Positions 15,073-22,168 of a DNA stretch of 24,186 bases are shown here, piece after piece. The notes below the pieces were generated by a model, which was not told the origin of the DNA, made no database searches, and worked only from the letters and a program-made list of their open reading frames with translations. The stretch lies in assembly GCA_002387565.1 (NCBI GenBank), contig DGJT01000036.1:1-24186 (forward strand), written 5' to 3'. The position numbers and the translations under genes are program-made. This DNA is from Akkermansiaceae bacterium UBA4589. GTDB lineage: Bacteria; Verrucomicrobiota; Verrucomicrobiia; Verrucomicrobiales; Akkermansiaceae. How positions within the stretch are numbered: position 1 is the first letter of the stretch; each line of letters begins with the position of its first letter.

Positions 15073-15688
15073 TTTCCTTAAAAAACCACTCTTCCAGATG
15101 TGAACTTACTTCACTAAATCCATCTGCTAACTTATCAACCTTTCTCTCATAAATCTTTGTGGCTGCTATTGCAGGAATAGCTACCACTAATCCAGCTACT
15201 GTCGTCATTAAGCCAAGAGAGATACCCTCTGCAAAATCAGCAGGTGTCACCCTGTCTGCTAAAGTAGCCATTTTATCAAAAGCCAACACCATGCCCCACA
15301 CCGTACCAAGCAAACCAATTAACGGAGAAATAACACCTATCAAAGCTAATAGTCTCAAACCTCTTTCATATTTATTAATCCAACGGTGTGCTTGCCTTTG
15401 TGCAATATTTTCAAAGTGCGCTCTACCTTTAGATACAGCTTCATACATCTGCGCTCCAGCTAATAACAATGGATTATGACACCCCTTGTCTAGCGCTAAT
15501 TGATGAGCTGAATCTTGCTTGCTTAAGGTGAGTATTTCTTGCAATTTTTTTAAGCTATCTCCTACACGAAAATGGTGCCAGCTGTAAAAAACAAACCTCT
15601 CCACAGCAAGAAATATAGTAATAATGAATAAACTCAGTAGTACCCACATCAAGGCTCCTCCTGATATAAATAATTCAATAAAGTTCAT
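15062..15688 (-). CDS. exbB: ExbB proton-channel protein (MotA/TolQ/ExbB family)
   Basis: A 208-residue inner-membrane protein with three membrane segments. The first is GALMWVLLSLFIITIFLAV (residues about 11-29). The others form the conserved pair LLALIGVISPLIGLLGTVWG near 112-131 and LMTTVAGLVVAIPAIAA near 153-169. The GLLGTVWGM and TTVAGLVVAIPA stretches are family hallmarks. It forms the pentameric scaffold for ExbD and TonB. It is first in the exbB-exbD-tonB-fbpABC series and has its own well-formed promoter about 120 bases upstream. The start ATG at 15688 directly precedes the membrane segment, and only a weak AAGAAAG precedes it. Confidence 0.92.
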   Translation of the reverse strand: MNFIELFISGGALMWVLLSLFIITIFLAVERFVFYSWHHFRVGDSLKKLQEILTLSKQDSAHQLALDKGCHNPLLLAGAQMYEAVSKGRAHFENIAQRQAHRWINKYERGLRLLALIGVISPLIGLLGTVWGMVLAFDKMATLADRVTPADFAEGISLGLMTTVAGLVVAIPAIAATKIYERKVDKLADGFSEVSSHLEEWFFKENEN

Positions 15689-15754
15689 CTTTCTTGCTTT
15701 GCTTACGATTAAACAATTTTTGATTGTAATGCTGATCTGTCGCTAAATATTTAC

Positions 15755-15778
15755 TAACTCTATTAGCTTTGAGAGTTA
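15755..15778 (-). promoter_or_regulatory. Hairpin in the exbB leader RNA
   Basis: Perfect 7-bp arms TAACTCT (15755-15761) and AGAGTTA (15772-15778) with a 10-base loop lie inside the predicted leader of about 114 bases between the exbB promoter and its start. No T-run follows in the leftward direction, so it is not a simple terminator. Its role is unknown. Confidence 0.45.
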
Positions 15779-15808
15779 CTGAATCTCTTATCTAAAACAG
15801 ACTAAAAG

Positions 15809-15837
15809 TTTATACAACCCTGCACCACTCGTGTCAA
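15809..15837 (-). promoter_or_regulatory. Strong sigma70-type promoter for exbB-exbD-tonB-fbpABC
   Basis: Read leftward, TTGACA (15837-15832, 6/6) and TATAAA (15814-15809, 5/6) are separated by exactly 17 bases. This is the best-formed promoter in the window and points into exbB. The predicted start of transcription is near 15802, leaving a leader of about 114 bases. A Fur-box-like sequence lies 15 bases upstream of the -35. Confidence 0.7.
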
Positions 15838-15852
15838 CACATTAAAGACACT

Positions 15853-15871
15853 CAGTCTCAATATCATTAAC
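15853..15871 (-). promoter_or_regulatory. Possible Fur-box-like site upstream of the exbB promoter
   Basis: GTTAATGATATTGAGACTG, read leftward, matches 12 of 19 positions of the Fur consensus GATAATGATAATCATTATC, best in its left half. It shares GTTAATGA with the stronger site at the receptor promoter. It lies 15 bases upstream of the -35, which is less usual for repression, so confidence is modest. Confidence 0.4.
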
Positions 15872-15955
15872 AAATAATAAAATCATAGGGTAACCGCAGA
15901 TTATTCACCATCATTTATCTCCTAATTAGCCCCCCTAACCGTAATGAAAACGAGC

Positions 15956-15972
15956 CTAGACCCTAAGTCTAG
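15956..15972 (-). terminator. Weak hairpin downstream of the receptor gene
   Basis: Arms CTAGAC (15956-15961) and GTCTAG (15967-15972) surround a five-base loop, 54 bases beyond the receptor stop. Read leftward, a TTTTC stretch follows a few bases after the stem. It may be a weak terminator. The rest of the 337-base gap (15689-16025) holds the exbB promoter, leader and Fur-like site. Confidence 0.3.
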
Positions 15973-16025
15973 ACCCCCTCAATAACTAAGAATAACTAAT
16001 ACAAATCTTTGAACTCAATGATGAA

Positions 16026-18020
16026 TTAAAATTCATACGAAAGACCTAGACGGAATTGACGTCCTGGCTCTTCGTAAATACGATCATCGGGATAGTAAGT
16101 AGCTTCATAATAGCCTCTATCAAAAATGTTATCGACATTCAGCTGAACCTTAAGACCGTCAACGCTCGCTACATCCCACTGAGCAAAGGCATTAAAGACA
16201 ACGAAACTCTTTTTCTCTTTAACGTCAACCTCACCGGCAATACTTGTTTCATCTTGACCTTCCTGGTATTCAGCACTAAGACCTAAATTCAAGCCTTGAT
16301 CTTGCAACTTGTGACCAACAGTAGCGAGCCAGCGTCTACCAGTCTGGAAACGACCAATACCTTCATCGCCTAAGTTATAGTTACTATTAGTCACTGTTTC
16401 TGGAGTATTAGAACTGTGGTCATTATCCGTGACAGTTAAACTATAATAAGAAGCCTTATCTTCATAACCAAAGCTAATCTCATAACCTTTGTTCTCAAGG
16501 TCAATGTTACTTAAGAATTCTGCGTTTTGCCCTTCTACTTCATCTAAGTAGTTATCAATTTCTTGTTTAAAGACTGAACCTCTGACGTAGAAGCCATTAT
16601 CTGCCCAATAACTCACAGCGGCTTCAAGGCTATTTGATTCCTCTCCTTCAAGCAAAGTACGTTCATCAACTCCTACTGTGGCAGCATCATCTCTGTTAGA
16701 ATCTAGGTAAATTGCCTCACGAATACCAACACCACGAAACGCTTCAGCATAACCAACACTCAGCTCTAAGTTATCTAATGGCGCATAAGTAACTGAAATA
16801 TTCGGACTAAACTTCTCGTCCTTGAAGTTATATCTATCTGTTTGAGCATCACTCGTACCACTATCTGTGTAGTCCCATGAGTCAAAACGACCACCAAAGC
16901 TTGTTGAAAATGAATCAGTCAAATCCACATCAGCTTGAGCAAAGATACCGTAAGCCTTTTCTTCCTCTGTAACTCTGGCATCATCTTGGAACGCTGCATC
17001 AATTTGCCTTATATTTAAACCATACGCAACAGAAGTGCTGTCGCTGACATACGATGTATTAGTCAAGGTTAAATCAATTGTATCAAGATCTGCAGTATCA
17101 TCATCATTGCCCACATTATCATTATCAACACCATTAAATGTTTGGCTTGAAATAGATAAATCAGCTTCAAAATTAATCAAGTCACCACCTGGAGTGAAAT
17201 CATAATTAATACCAAAGACATCACGCTCTTGGGATTGTTGACCTCTGTCGTTACCACTGGGTAGCGAGAAACCTCCTGTATAGTTTAAGCGCGCAAAACC
17301 AAAAAAGGTTCTATCAATATTTTCATAGCTTGCTGAAAATTGATGCGCTTCATAGTCAGCAGATAATTTGGCAAAATAACTGGTTGTATCTGAACCTGAA
17401 TTAGCATATTTCACTCCTGATCCACCCTCAAAATCATCAAGCTCAGCATGCGCGCCATTAAGCAGCAACGACCAATTATCATTAAGTCTATTGGCAAAAA
17501 CTTGAGAAAACTTAAATCCCTCACCATTACTGTAACCGGTGACCTTGGCTAAACCGTAGAAGTCTTTTTCTCCAAGTAAATCCAAAGCAGACTTGGTCTC
17601 AAACTTGATAGAACCATTGAGAGCACCAAGCCCATCTAATGCAGAACCTGCGCCAGAATTGATACCTACTTGTTTTAATAATTCTGGCTCAATTAAGAGA
17701 TAGCCTGCGTGGTGGTAAAAATTGCTCTGATAAGCACCATCAATAGTGGTGTTACTAAATGTCGAACCCATTCCATTAACAAAGACCATTTGCGATACAT
17801 CACGGCCACCACTTACAAAAACAGAAGGTGTATTTTGGAACATGTCCTGCAAGGTGTTGGCTTGTAAGTTACTAATTTCCTTACTTTGTACTAAAGCGTC
17901 TCCCTCTTTCTCTGCATTGCCAAAGACAATGACTGTATCAAATTGATCATCTTGAGCAAAACCTAATGATAGCACACTTGCTACCCCGACATAACTTAAA
18001 CACTTAAGTGGTTTATTCAT
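16026..18020 (-). CDS. TonB-dependent outer-membrane receptor
   Basis: A 664-residue precursor with a signal peptide (MNKPLKCLSYVGVASVLSLG, cleavage near FAQ). A TonB-box-like segment, DTVIVFG, sits at residues 28-34. A plug domain follows with QDMFQNTPSVFVSGG, QMVFVNGM, TIDGAYQSNF and SGAGSALDGLGALNGSI. Then comes a beta barrel of many alternating strands ending GRQFRLGLSYEF, with the terminal Phe expected for assembly by BAM. It would import a ferric complex or other iron source using TonB. The ligand cannot be read from sequence; no siderophore or haem genes are adjacent. The gene has its own promoter with a Fur-box-like operator in the spacer and is followed on the same strand by exbB, exbD, tonB and fbpABC. 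This strongly suggests an iron role. Confidence 0.9.
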   Translation of the reverse strand: MNKPLKCLSYVGVASVLSLGFAQDDQFDTVIVFGNAEKEGDALVQSKEISNLQANTLQDMFQNTPSVFVSGGRDVSQMVFVNGMGSTFSNTTIDGAYQSNFYHHAGYLLIEPELLKQVGINSGAGSALDGLGALNGSIKFETKSALDLLGEKDFYGLAKVTGYSNGEGFKFSQVFANRLNDNWSLLLNGAHAELDDFEGGSGVKYANSGSDTTSYFAKLSADYEAHQFSASYENIDRTFFGFARLNYTGGFSLPSGNDRGQQSQERDVFGINYDFTPGGDLINFEADLSISSQTFNGVDNDNVGNDDDTADLDTIDLTLTNTSYVSDSTSVAYGLNIRQIDAAFQDDARVTEEEKAYGIFAQADVDLTDSFSTSFGGRFDSWDYTDSGTSDAQTDRYNFKDEKFSPNISVTYAPLDNLELSVGYAEAFRGVGIREAIYLDSNRDDAATVGVDERTLLEGEESNSLEAAVSYWADNGFYVRGSVFKQEIDNYLDEVEGQNAEFLSNIDLENKGYEISFGYEDKASYYSLTVTDNDHSSNTPETVTNSNYNLGDEGIGRFQTGRRWLATVGHKLQDQGLNLGLSAEYQEGQDETSIAGEVDVKEKKSFVVFNAFAQWDVASVDGLKVQLNVDNIFDRGYYEATYYPDDRIYEEPGRQFRLGLSYEF

Positions 18021-18029
18021 AACGCAGAC

Positions 18030-18058
18030 TTTTTAATGTTAATGAGACTCAATGTCAA
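18030..18058 (-). promoter_or_regulatory. Receptor promoter with Fur-box-like operator in the spacer
   Basis: Read leftward, TTGACA (18058-18053, 6/6) and TAAAAA (18035-18030, 4/6) have 17-base spacing. On the plus strand, 18038-18056 reads GTTAATGAGACTCAATGTC, matching 14 of 19 positions of the Fur consensus GATAATGATAATCATTATC and lying mostly between the two promoter hexamers. Iron-loaded Fur there would block RNA polymerase. The -10 ends only 9 bases before the ATG at 18020, so the mRNA would have almost no leader. Confidence 0.6.
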
Positions 18059-18077
18059 TAGATTATTTGAGATAATT

Positions 18078-18102
18078 CTATTTTTAAAATAGAGTGAACT
18101 CT
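18078..18102. repeat. Adjacent short palindromes upstream of the receptor promoter
   Basis: CTATTTT/AAAATAG (18078-18092, 7-1-7) is immediately followed by AGAGT/ACTCT (18091-18102). They lie about 20-45 bases upstream of the receptor -35 and could bind a regulator. They could also form the end of the argS transcript region, although no leftward T-run accompanies them. Confidence 0.4.
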
Positions 18103-18199
18103 CTTGTCCAACTTACCTTTAATCTCAATACAATTAACCTATTATGAGCATTTATAGGCTTTTTTTATACTGTAAATTTATTATTAAGCTTATATGTCA

Positions 18200-19975
18200 C
18201 TACATTCGCTCTGGAGCTTCAATACTCAATAAGGATAGTCCTTGATTAAGGACTTTTTGAGTTAAAGCACAGAGCGCGAGACGACTTGCCTGCGTCTCTC
18301 CTTGAGATTTAAGGACAGGGCACGCCTCAAAAAATGAATGAAACGCTTTGGCTAAATCAAGTAAATACAAAGCCAATAAATTAGGGCGATGATCATCGAG
18401 AACCTGTGGCAACCTTTCGGCAAATTGGCAGAGCGTAGAACCTAAACGAATTTCAGCAGCTTCATTGAGCTTAATTGCCACTCCTTTAACTTCATACTCG
18501 CCTTCTAGCTTGCGGAAAATAGATTGGATACGTACTAAGCTATATTGTAAGTAAGGCGCCGTGTCTCCTTGCAAGGCCAGCATTTTTTCCCAACTAAAAA
18601 TATAATCCGTTAAACGATGCTGAGATAATTCAGTAAATTTAACGGCTCCTATGCCTACCATTTGTGATACTTGATCTTTCTCTACGCCCTGCAAATCAGG
18701 ATTTTTATCTGCAATGACTTGCGCAGCTCTTTCTATTGATTCATCTAGTACAGAGGCGAGCTGAGGTGTTTCTCCTGAACGAGTTTTAAATGGCTTTTTG
18801 TCCTGACCTAAAATAGTACCAAAAGCTATATGTTTAAGCTTTGGCTTAAAGTCTAAGCGTTGGGCAATTTCAAAGAGCTGCTTAAAGTGTAAACTCTGTC
18901 TCGAATCTACCACATACCAAATTTCATCAGGTGACCATTGCGCCTCACGGTAAAATAAAGTCGCTAAATCAGTAGTGGCGTAGTTATAACCACCATCACT
19001 TTTTTGAATCAACATAGGGTTGTCTCGCCACTCACCGTCTTTATGGATTTTGAAACAATCCTGCTCATTTTTTTTGTCTTCACTAGAAAATACAGCAATA
19101 GCTCCTTGGCTCTCACGTGCTAAACCCTTATCTACGAGCAATTGTACGGTGGCAGACAGCTCATCATTGTAAAAGCTCTCACCTAACCAGTAATCAAAAC
19201 TGACATCCAGACGGTCATAAATCTGATTGAGCCCTTGTTTAGATAGCTCCAAACAGCGCTTCCAAATCTCTAAGTTCTCAGCATCTCCTTGTTGCAATTT
19301 AACGAGCTCTTCTTTGCAGGCTGCCAAAATCTCAGCATCTTCCTTGCAGAGTAAAGAGTACTTTTGGTAAATGCGTAGCAACTCTTTAATTGAGTCTTGC
19401 TCTAAGGCAGCTTCATCTAAGTCATGTTTCCACGCATAGAGAATCATACCAAATTGGGTGCCCCAGTCTCCAATATGATTATCTTTGATGACGTTATGAC
19501 CTAAATAGCTGGCTATCCTTGATAGACTCTCTCCAATAATAGTCGAACGGATGTGTCCCACATGCATAGGTTTAGCTACATTAGGTGCAGAAAAATCAAC
19601 TACAATTGTTTTAGGCTGAGCAGCTTGTTCAACACCTAAATGCTCATCTGTAGTCACTGCCTGTAATTGCTGCTCCCAAGCTTGAGCAGTAATAGTAAAG
19701 TTAATAAACCCAGGGCCTGCTAAACTTAGCTCAGCTAAAGACTCAATACCAGTTGCATTAAGCTCATTCATAATAGCCCCCCCTAAATCACGTGGTGATT
19801 GCTTGAGCGGTTTTGCTAGTATCATCGCGATATTGCATTGGTAGTCACCAAAACGCTTATCTGCGGCTTCACTCACCCATGTGTGAGGAACTTTAACCCC
19901 TAGTTGAGCTGCTTGTTCTAAATAAGGTTCTAAAATAGGTTTTAATGCCTGCTGTAATTGAGAAAGTATGGTCAT
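18200..19975 (-). CDS. argS: Arginyl-tRNA synthetase
   Basis: With the ATG at 19975 the protein has 591 residues. A TTG at 19984 would add only three. Class I synthetase that charges tRNA-Arg. The HIGH motif appears as PNVAKPMHVGHIRST, the usual ArgRS form. GDWGTQFG follows, then the GVG-type catalytic region with YATTDLATLFYR and WYVVDSRQSLHFKQLF. The degenerate KMSK region is QDKKPFKTRSGE. The C-terminal anticodon-binding domain ends in the family-typical LxxLxIEAPERM. An N-terminal additional domain is present (residues about 1-90, with DYQCNIAM). It begins 15 bases after the PTS IIA stop and is last of recA-ptsIIA-argS. Confidence 0.96.
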   Translation of the reverse strand: MTILSQLQQALKPILEPYLEQAAQLGVKVPHTWVSEAADKRFGDYQCNIAMILAKPLKQSPRDLGGAIMNELNATGIESLAELSLAGPGFINFTITAQAWEQQLQAVTTDEHLGVEQAAQPKTIVVDFSAPNVAKPMHVGHIRSTIIGESLSRIASYLGHNVIKDNHIGDWGTQFGMILYAWKHDLDEAALEQDSIKELLRIYQKYSLLCKEDAEILAACKEELVKLQQGDAENLEIWKRCLELSKQGLNQIYDRLDVSFDYWLGESFYNDELSATVQLLVDKGLARESQGAIAVFSSEDKKNEQDCFKIHKDGEWRDNPMLIQKSDGGYNYATTDLATLFYREAQWSPDEIWYVVDSRQSLHFKQLFEIAQRLDFKPKLKHIAFGTILGQDKKPFKTRSGETPQLASVLDESIERAAQVIADKNPDLQGVEKDQVSQMVGIGAVKFTELSQHRLTDYIFSWEKMLALQGDTAPYLQYSLVRIQSIFRKLEGEYEVKGVAIKLNEAAEIRLGSTLCQFAERLPQVLDDHRPNLLALYLLDLAKAFHSFFEACPVLKSQGETQASRLALCALTQKVLNQGLSLLSIEAPERM

Positions 19976-19990
19976 ATCAATCAACCCAAA

Positions 19991-20458
19991 TTAATCAGGG
20001 ATTGTAGTTGTCAGTATATTAAGCACTTGCTCTGCTGTGGCTGCTTCTTTGAGAGATTTTCTACGTAGAGCTGAGCGTACAAGCTTAGCTAGAGCAGCCA
20101 ACATAGCTAGATGTTCATTTTTTTGTTCCTCAGGAACTAACAACATAAATAAAAAGTGCACAGGTTGCTGATCAGGCGCATGAAAATTAATCCCTGCATG
20201 ACTATGTGCATAAACCATTAAAGGAGCTTTTATAAGGTCTGTTCTAAAATGAGGGATAGCCACACCATAACCAATACCTGAGCTTACTTGTTCTTCCTTA
20301 TCTATAAACCCTTGTAAAATAGATTCCTTTTGCTCAGCGCTCAAACAATGTAATTCTTGTTGCATATATTGCAACATTGCTTCGATGGCTTGCTCATTGG
20401 TCTTGGAATCAAGATCCAAGATAATATTAGCTGGGGTCAGCAGCTCTGCAATCTGCAT
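19991..20458 (-). CDS. PTS EIIA protein, PtsN/fructose type
   Basis: A 155-residue single-domain EIIA of the mannitol-fructose-Ntr group. The phosphorylated histidine is His70 in GVAIPHFRTD, and LLVPEEQKNEHLAMLAALA is the conserved later segment. There are no EIIB or EIIC domains and no sugar permease gene nearby. That favours a regulatory Ntr-type role (potassium, nitrogen or metabolic signalling in known PtsN systems) over sugar uptake. It starts 45 bases after the recA stop and ends 15 bases before argS. Without a neighbouring rpoN or ptsO gene the PtsN role is inference. Confidence 0.85.
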   Translation of the reverse strand: MQIAELLTPANIILDLDSKTNEQAIEAMLQYMQQELHCLSAEQKESILQGFIDKEEQVSSGIGYGVAIPHFRTDLIKAPLMVYAHSHAGINFHAPDQQPVHFLFMLLVPEEQKNEHLAMLAALAKLVRSALRRKSLKEAATAEQVLNILTTTIPD

Positions 20459-20503
20459 AATATTAAGCGCTTAATAGGGTGAAAACTCTAAGCTATGGTG
20501 AAC

Positions 20504-21547
20504 TTAGGACTTTGCTTTATTATCCGCTGCTGGAACTGGGTAAAGTTGAACTTTAACCAGTTCTTCTATTTTGGCGGCGAGCTCTGGGTTAGCCTTAAGA
20601 GCGTCTTTAGCTCCATCGCGACCTTGAGCTAATTGGTCTCCTTCGAAACTAAACCAACTACCTTTCTTATCAATGATATTGTATTCAAGAGCTAAATCTA
20701 ACAATGAACCAACAGAAGAAATACCCTCATTGTACATAATATCAAACTCAGCTTCAGTGAATGGTGGCGCCACTTTGTTTTTCACTAATTTAATACGTGT
20801 ACGATTACCCATAACCGTGCCATCACTTGCTTTAATCGCTCCAATTCTGCGAATATCTACACGCACAGATGAAAAGAATTTCAAAGCTCTACCACCTGGC
20901 GTGGTTTCTGGGCTACCAAACATCACACCTACTTTCTCACGAATCTGATTTGTAAAGATACATACTGTGTTAGCTTTAGAAATAAAAGCTGTCAATTTAC
21001 GCATAGCCTGACTCATCAAACGAGCTTGAGCACCCACGGTTGAATCACCAATATCACCATTCAGCTCTTGCTTAGTCACGAGCGCTGCTACTGAATCAAG
21101 AATCACCACATCTACAGCATTAGAACGCACTAAAGTCTCACAAATTTGTAAAGCCTCCTCGCCCGAAGAAGGTTGAGATATAAGTAACTCGTCTGTATTG
21201 ACGCCTAATCTACGTGCATATTTTGGATCAAGAGCATGCTCAACATCAATAAACGCAGCTAAACCTCCATTTTTCTGCGCTTGAGCTGCAACAGTTAAGG
21301 TTAATGTCGTCTTACCTGAAGATTCAGGACCATAAATCTCTACTATTCTACCCTTAGGAAAACCACCTACACCTAAAGCCCTATCAATGAGTAAGTTACC
21401 AGTTGGCACAGAAGCGATTTCCATGCGAGCTGAATCACCCATACGCATAATTGCATTTTCGCCAAATTCTTTTTGAATACTAGAAATGGCATCTTCTAAA
21501 TTCTTAGCACGCTGTGCGTCTGTTGTATTTTTTGATGGAGTAGCCAT
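20504..21547 (-). CDS. recA: RecA recombinase
   Basis: With the ATG at 21547 the protein has 347 residues; a TTG at 21553 would add two. RecA forms filaments on single-stranded DNA, drives strand exchange and stimulates LexA self-cleavage. Walker A is GPESSGKTT, Walker B is VVILDSVAAL, and the L1/L2 DNA-binding region includes GDSTVGAQARLMSQAMRKL and IREKVGVMFGSPETTPGG. The KLVKNKVAPPF and GSWFSF segments are classic. The C-terminal tail is short and contains few acidic residues compared with E. coli RecA. No obvious E. coli-, Bacillus- or alphaproteobacteria-type LexA box stands in the upstream gap, but there is a 17-bp palindrome at 21625-21641. Confidence 0.97.
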   Translation of the reverse strand: MATPSKNTTDAQRAKNLEDAISSIQKEFGENAIMRMGDSARMEIASVPTGNLLIDRALGVGGFPKGRIVEIYGPESSGKTTLTLTVAAQAQKNGGLAAFIDVEHALDPKYARRLGVNTDELLISQPSSGEEALQICETLVRSNAVDVVILDSVAALVTKQELNGDIGDSTVGAQARLMSQAMRKLTAFISKANTVCIFTNQIREKVGVMFGSPETTPGGRALKFFSSVRVDIRRIGAIKASDGTVMGNRTRIKLVKNKVAPPFTEAEFDIMYNEGISSVGSLLDLALEYNIIDKKGSWFSFEGDQLAQGRDGAKDALKANPELAAKIEELVKVQLYPVPAADNKAKS

Positions 21548-21555
21548 AGCCAAAA

Positions 21556-21582
21556 TTTATATGATGACCAGACTAAATGCAA
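21556..21582 (-). promoter_or_regulatory. Possible recA promoter
   Basis: Read leftward, TTGCAT (21582-21577) and TATAAA (21561-21556) are 15 bases apart, short of the ideal 17. The -10 candidate ends 8 bases before the ATG at 21547. This is another very short leader. Confidence is limited by the spacing. Confidence 0.35.
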
Positions 21583-21624
21583 CACAAAAGAACGTTACTA
21601 AAATCAACTAACTAAATCCTATCT

Positions 21625-21641
21625 TAAAACCTAAGGTTTTA
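21625..21641. promoter_or_regulatory. 17-bp palindrome between recA and the prepilin gene
   Basis: TAAAACCT-A-AGGTTTTA is a perfect 8-1-8 inverted repeat. It lies in the divergent gap, 77 bases from the recA start and 21 bases upstream of the predicted prepilin -35. It could be an operator for either gene. It does not resemble the LexA boxes I know. Confidence 0.5.
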
Positions 21642-21662
21642 TAAAGCGCACGTAAATCTAGC

Positions 21663-21691
21663 TAGACAATTCATAATTATAACCATAGAAT
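21663..21691 (+). promoter_or_regulatory. Sigma70-type promoter for the prepilin-like gene
   Basis: TAGACA (21663-21668, 5/6) and TAGAAT (21686-21691, 5/6) are spaced by 17 bases and point toward the ATG at 21720, giving a leader of about 22 bases. Confidence 0.5.
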
Positions 21692-21719
21692 ATATGCCCT
21701 ATTTTAATATTGATGTCTC

Positions 21720-22094
21720 ATGATAGTTTCTGACCGCTCATTTAAAGCTAGTTCCTATTTTACGAATTCAAAAGGACTAAGTCTCATTGAAACGCTTTTT
21801 AGTATTGTACTGTTAAGTCTTGCGCTAAGTGTATGCCTGATGGCCTTAACAAAGCTAAGCCATAACATCCAATCTCATTTAAAATACAACCAAACGATAA
21901 CTCATTTAGATAGCTTCTTAAGCCAAATCAGTAGTGATATTAACGGCTACACTCATGAGACTACATCAGCTCAGCTTTCAAAGCCATTTACATTTGATAC
22001 TAGCTTGCAATCAGCACCTCCATGGGTGCAACACCTGGATATCAAGCAATACGAACTTACAATAAATAAAAATAGCTATTACTATCTAGACTAA
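21720..22094 (+). CDS. Orphan type IV prepilin-like / pseudopilin protein
   Basis: A 124-residue protein with a type IV prepilin N-terminus. A 19-residue basic leader ends in KG, followed by LSLIETLFSIVLLSLALSVC. Cleavage and methylation would occur at G/L, and Glu at position +5 and the hydrophobic helix are as in prepilins. The mature part is short (about 105 residues) and largely polar, with no cysteine pair visible, so it resembles a minor pseudopilin. No pilin assembly genes are in the window. It is divergent from recA, with its own plausible promoter, and ends before the terminator of the convergent barrel-protein gene. A role in type IV pilus, type II secretion or DNA uptake is possible but not shown. 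Confidence 0.8.
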   Translation: MIVSDRSFKASSYFTNSKGLSLIETLFSIVLLSLALSVCLMALTKLSHNIQSHLKYNQTITHLDSFLSQISSDINGYTHETTSAQLSKPFTFDTSLQSAPPWVQHLDIKQYELTINKNSYYYLD

Positions 22095-22104
22095 ATCCAA
22101 GCAT

Positions 22105-22136
22105 AAAAAAACCGCTTGGGATAATCCCAAGCGGTT
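22105..22136 (-). terminator. Rho-independent terminator of the barrel-protein gene
   Basis: A perfect stem pairs AACCGCTTGGGA (22110-22121) with TCCCAAGCGGTT (22125-22136) around the loop TAA. Read leftward it is followed by a run of T (22110-22105). It ends the leftward transcript of the gene at 22169-22858. The stem also lies 15 bases beyond the prepilin stop and may slow transcription from that side, but there is no T-run on that strand. Confidence 0.92.
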
Positions 22137-22168
22137 CTTGCTATAACTTTAATTAATTAGCTAACTAA

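Noticed and set aside
18134..18175. CCTAT...ATAGG stem followed by seven T on the plus strand, terminator-like
   Set aside because: No plus-strand gene precedes it, the stem is only five pairs around a long loop, and it does not have a T-run in the direction of argS transcription.
21548..21719. SOS boxes of the CTG-N10-CAG, GAAC-N4-GTTC and GTTC-N7-GTTC types upstream of recA
   Set aside because: None matches acceptably. GAACGTTAC at about 21590 is only a partial half-site.
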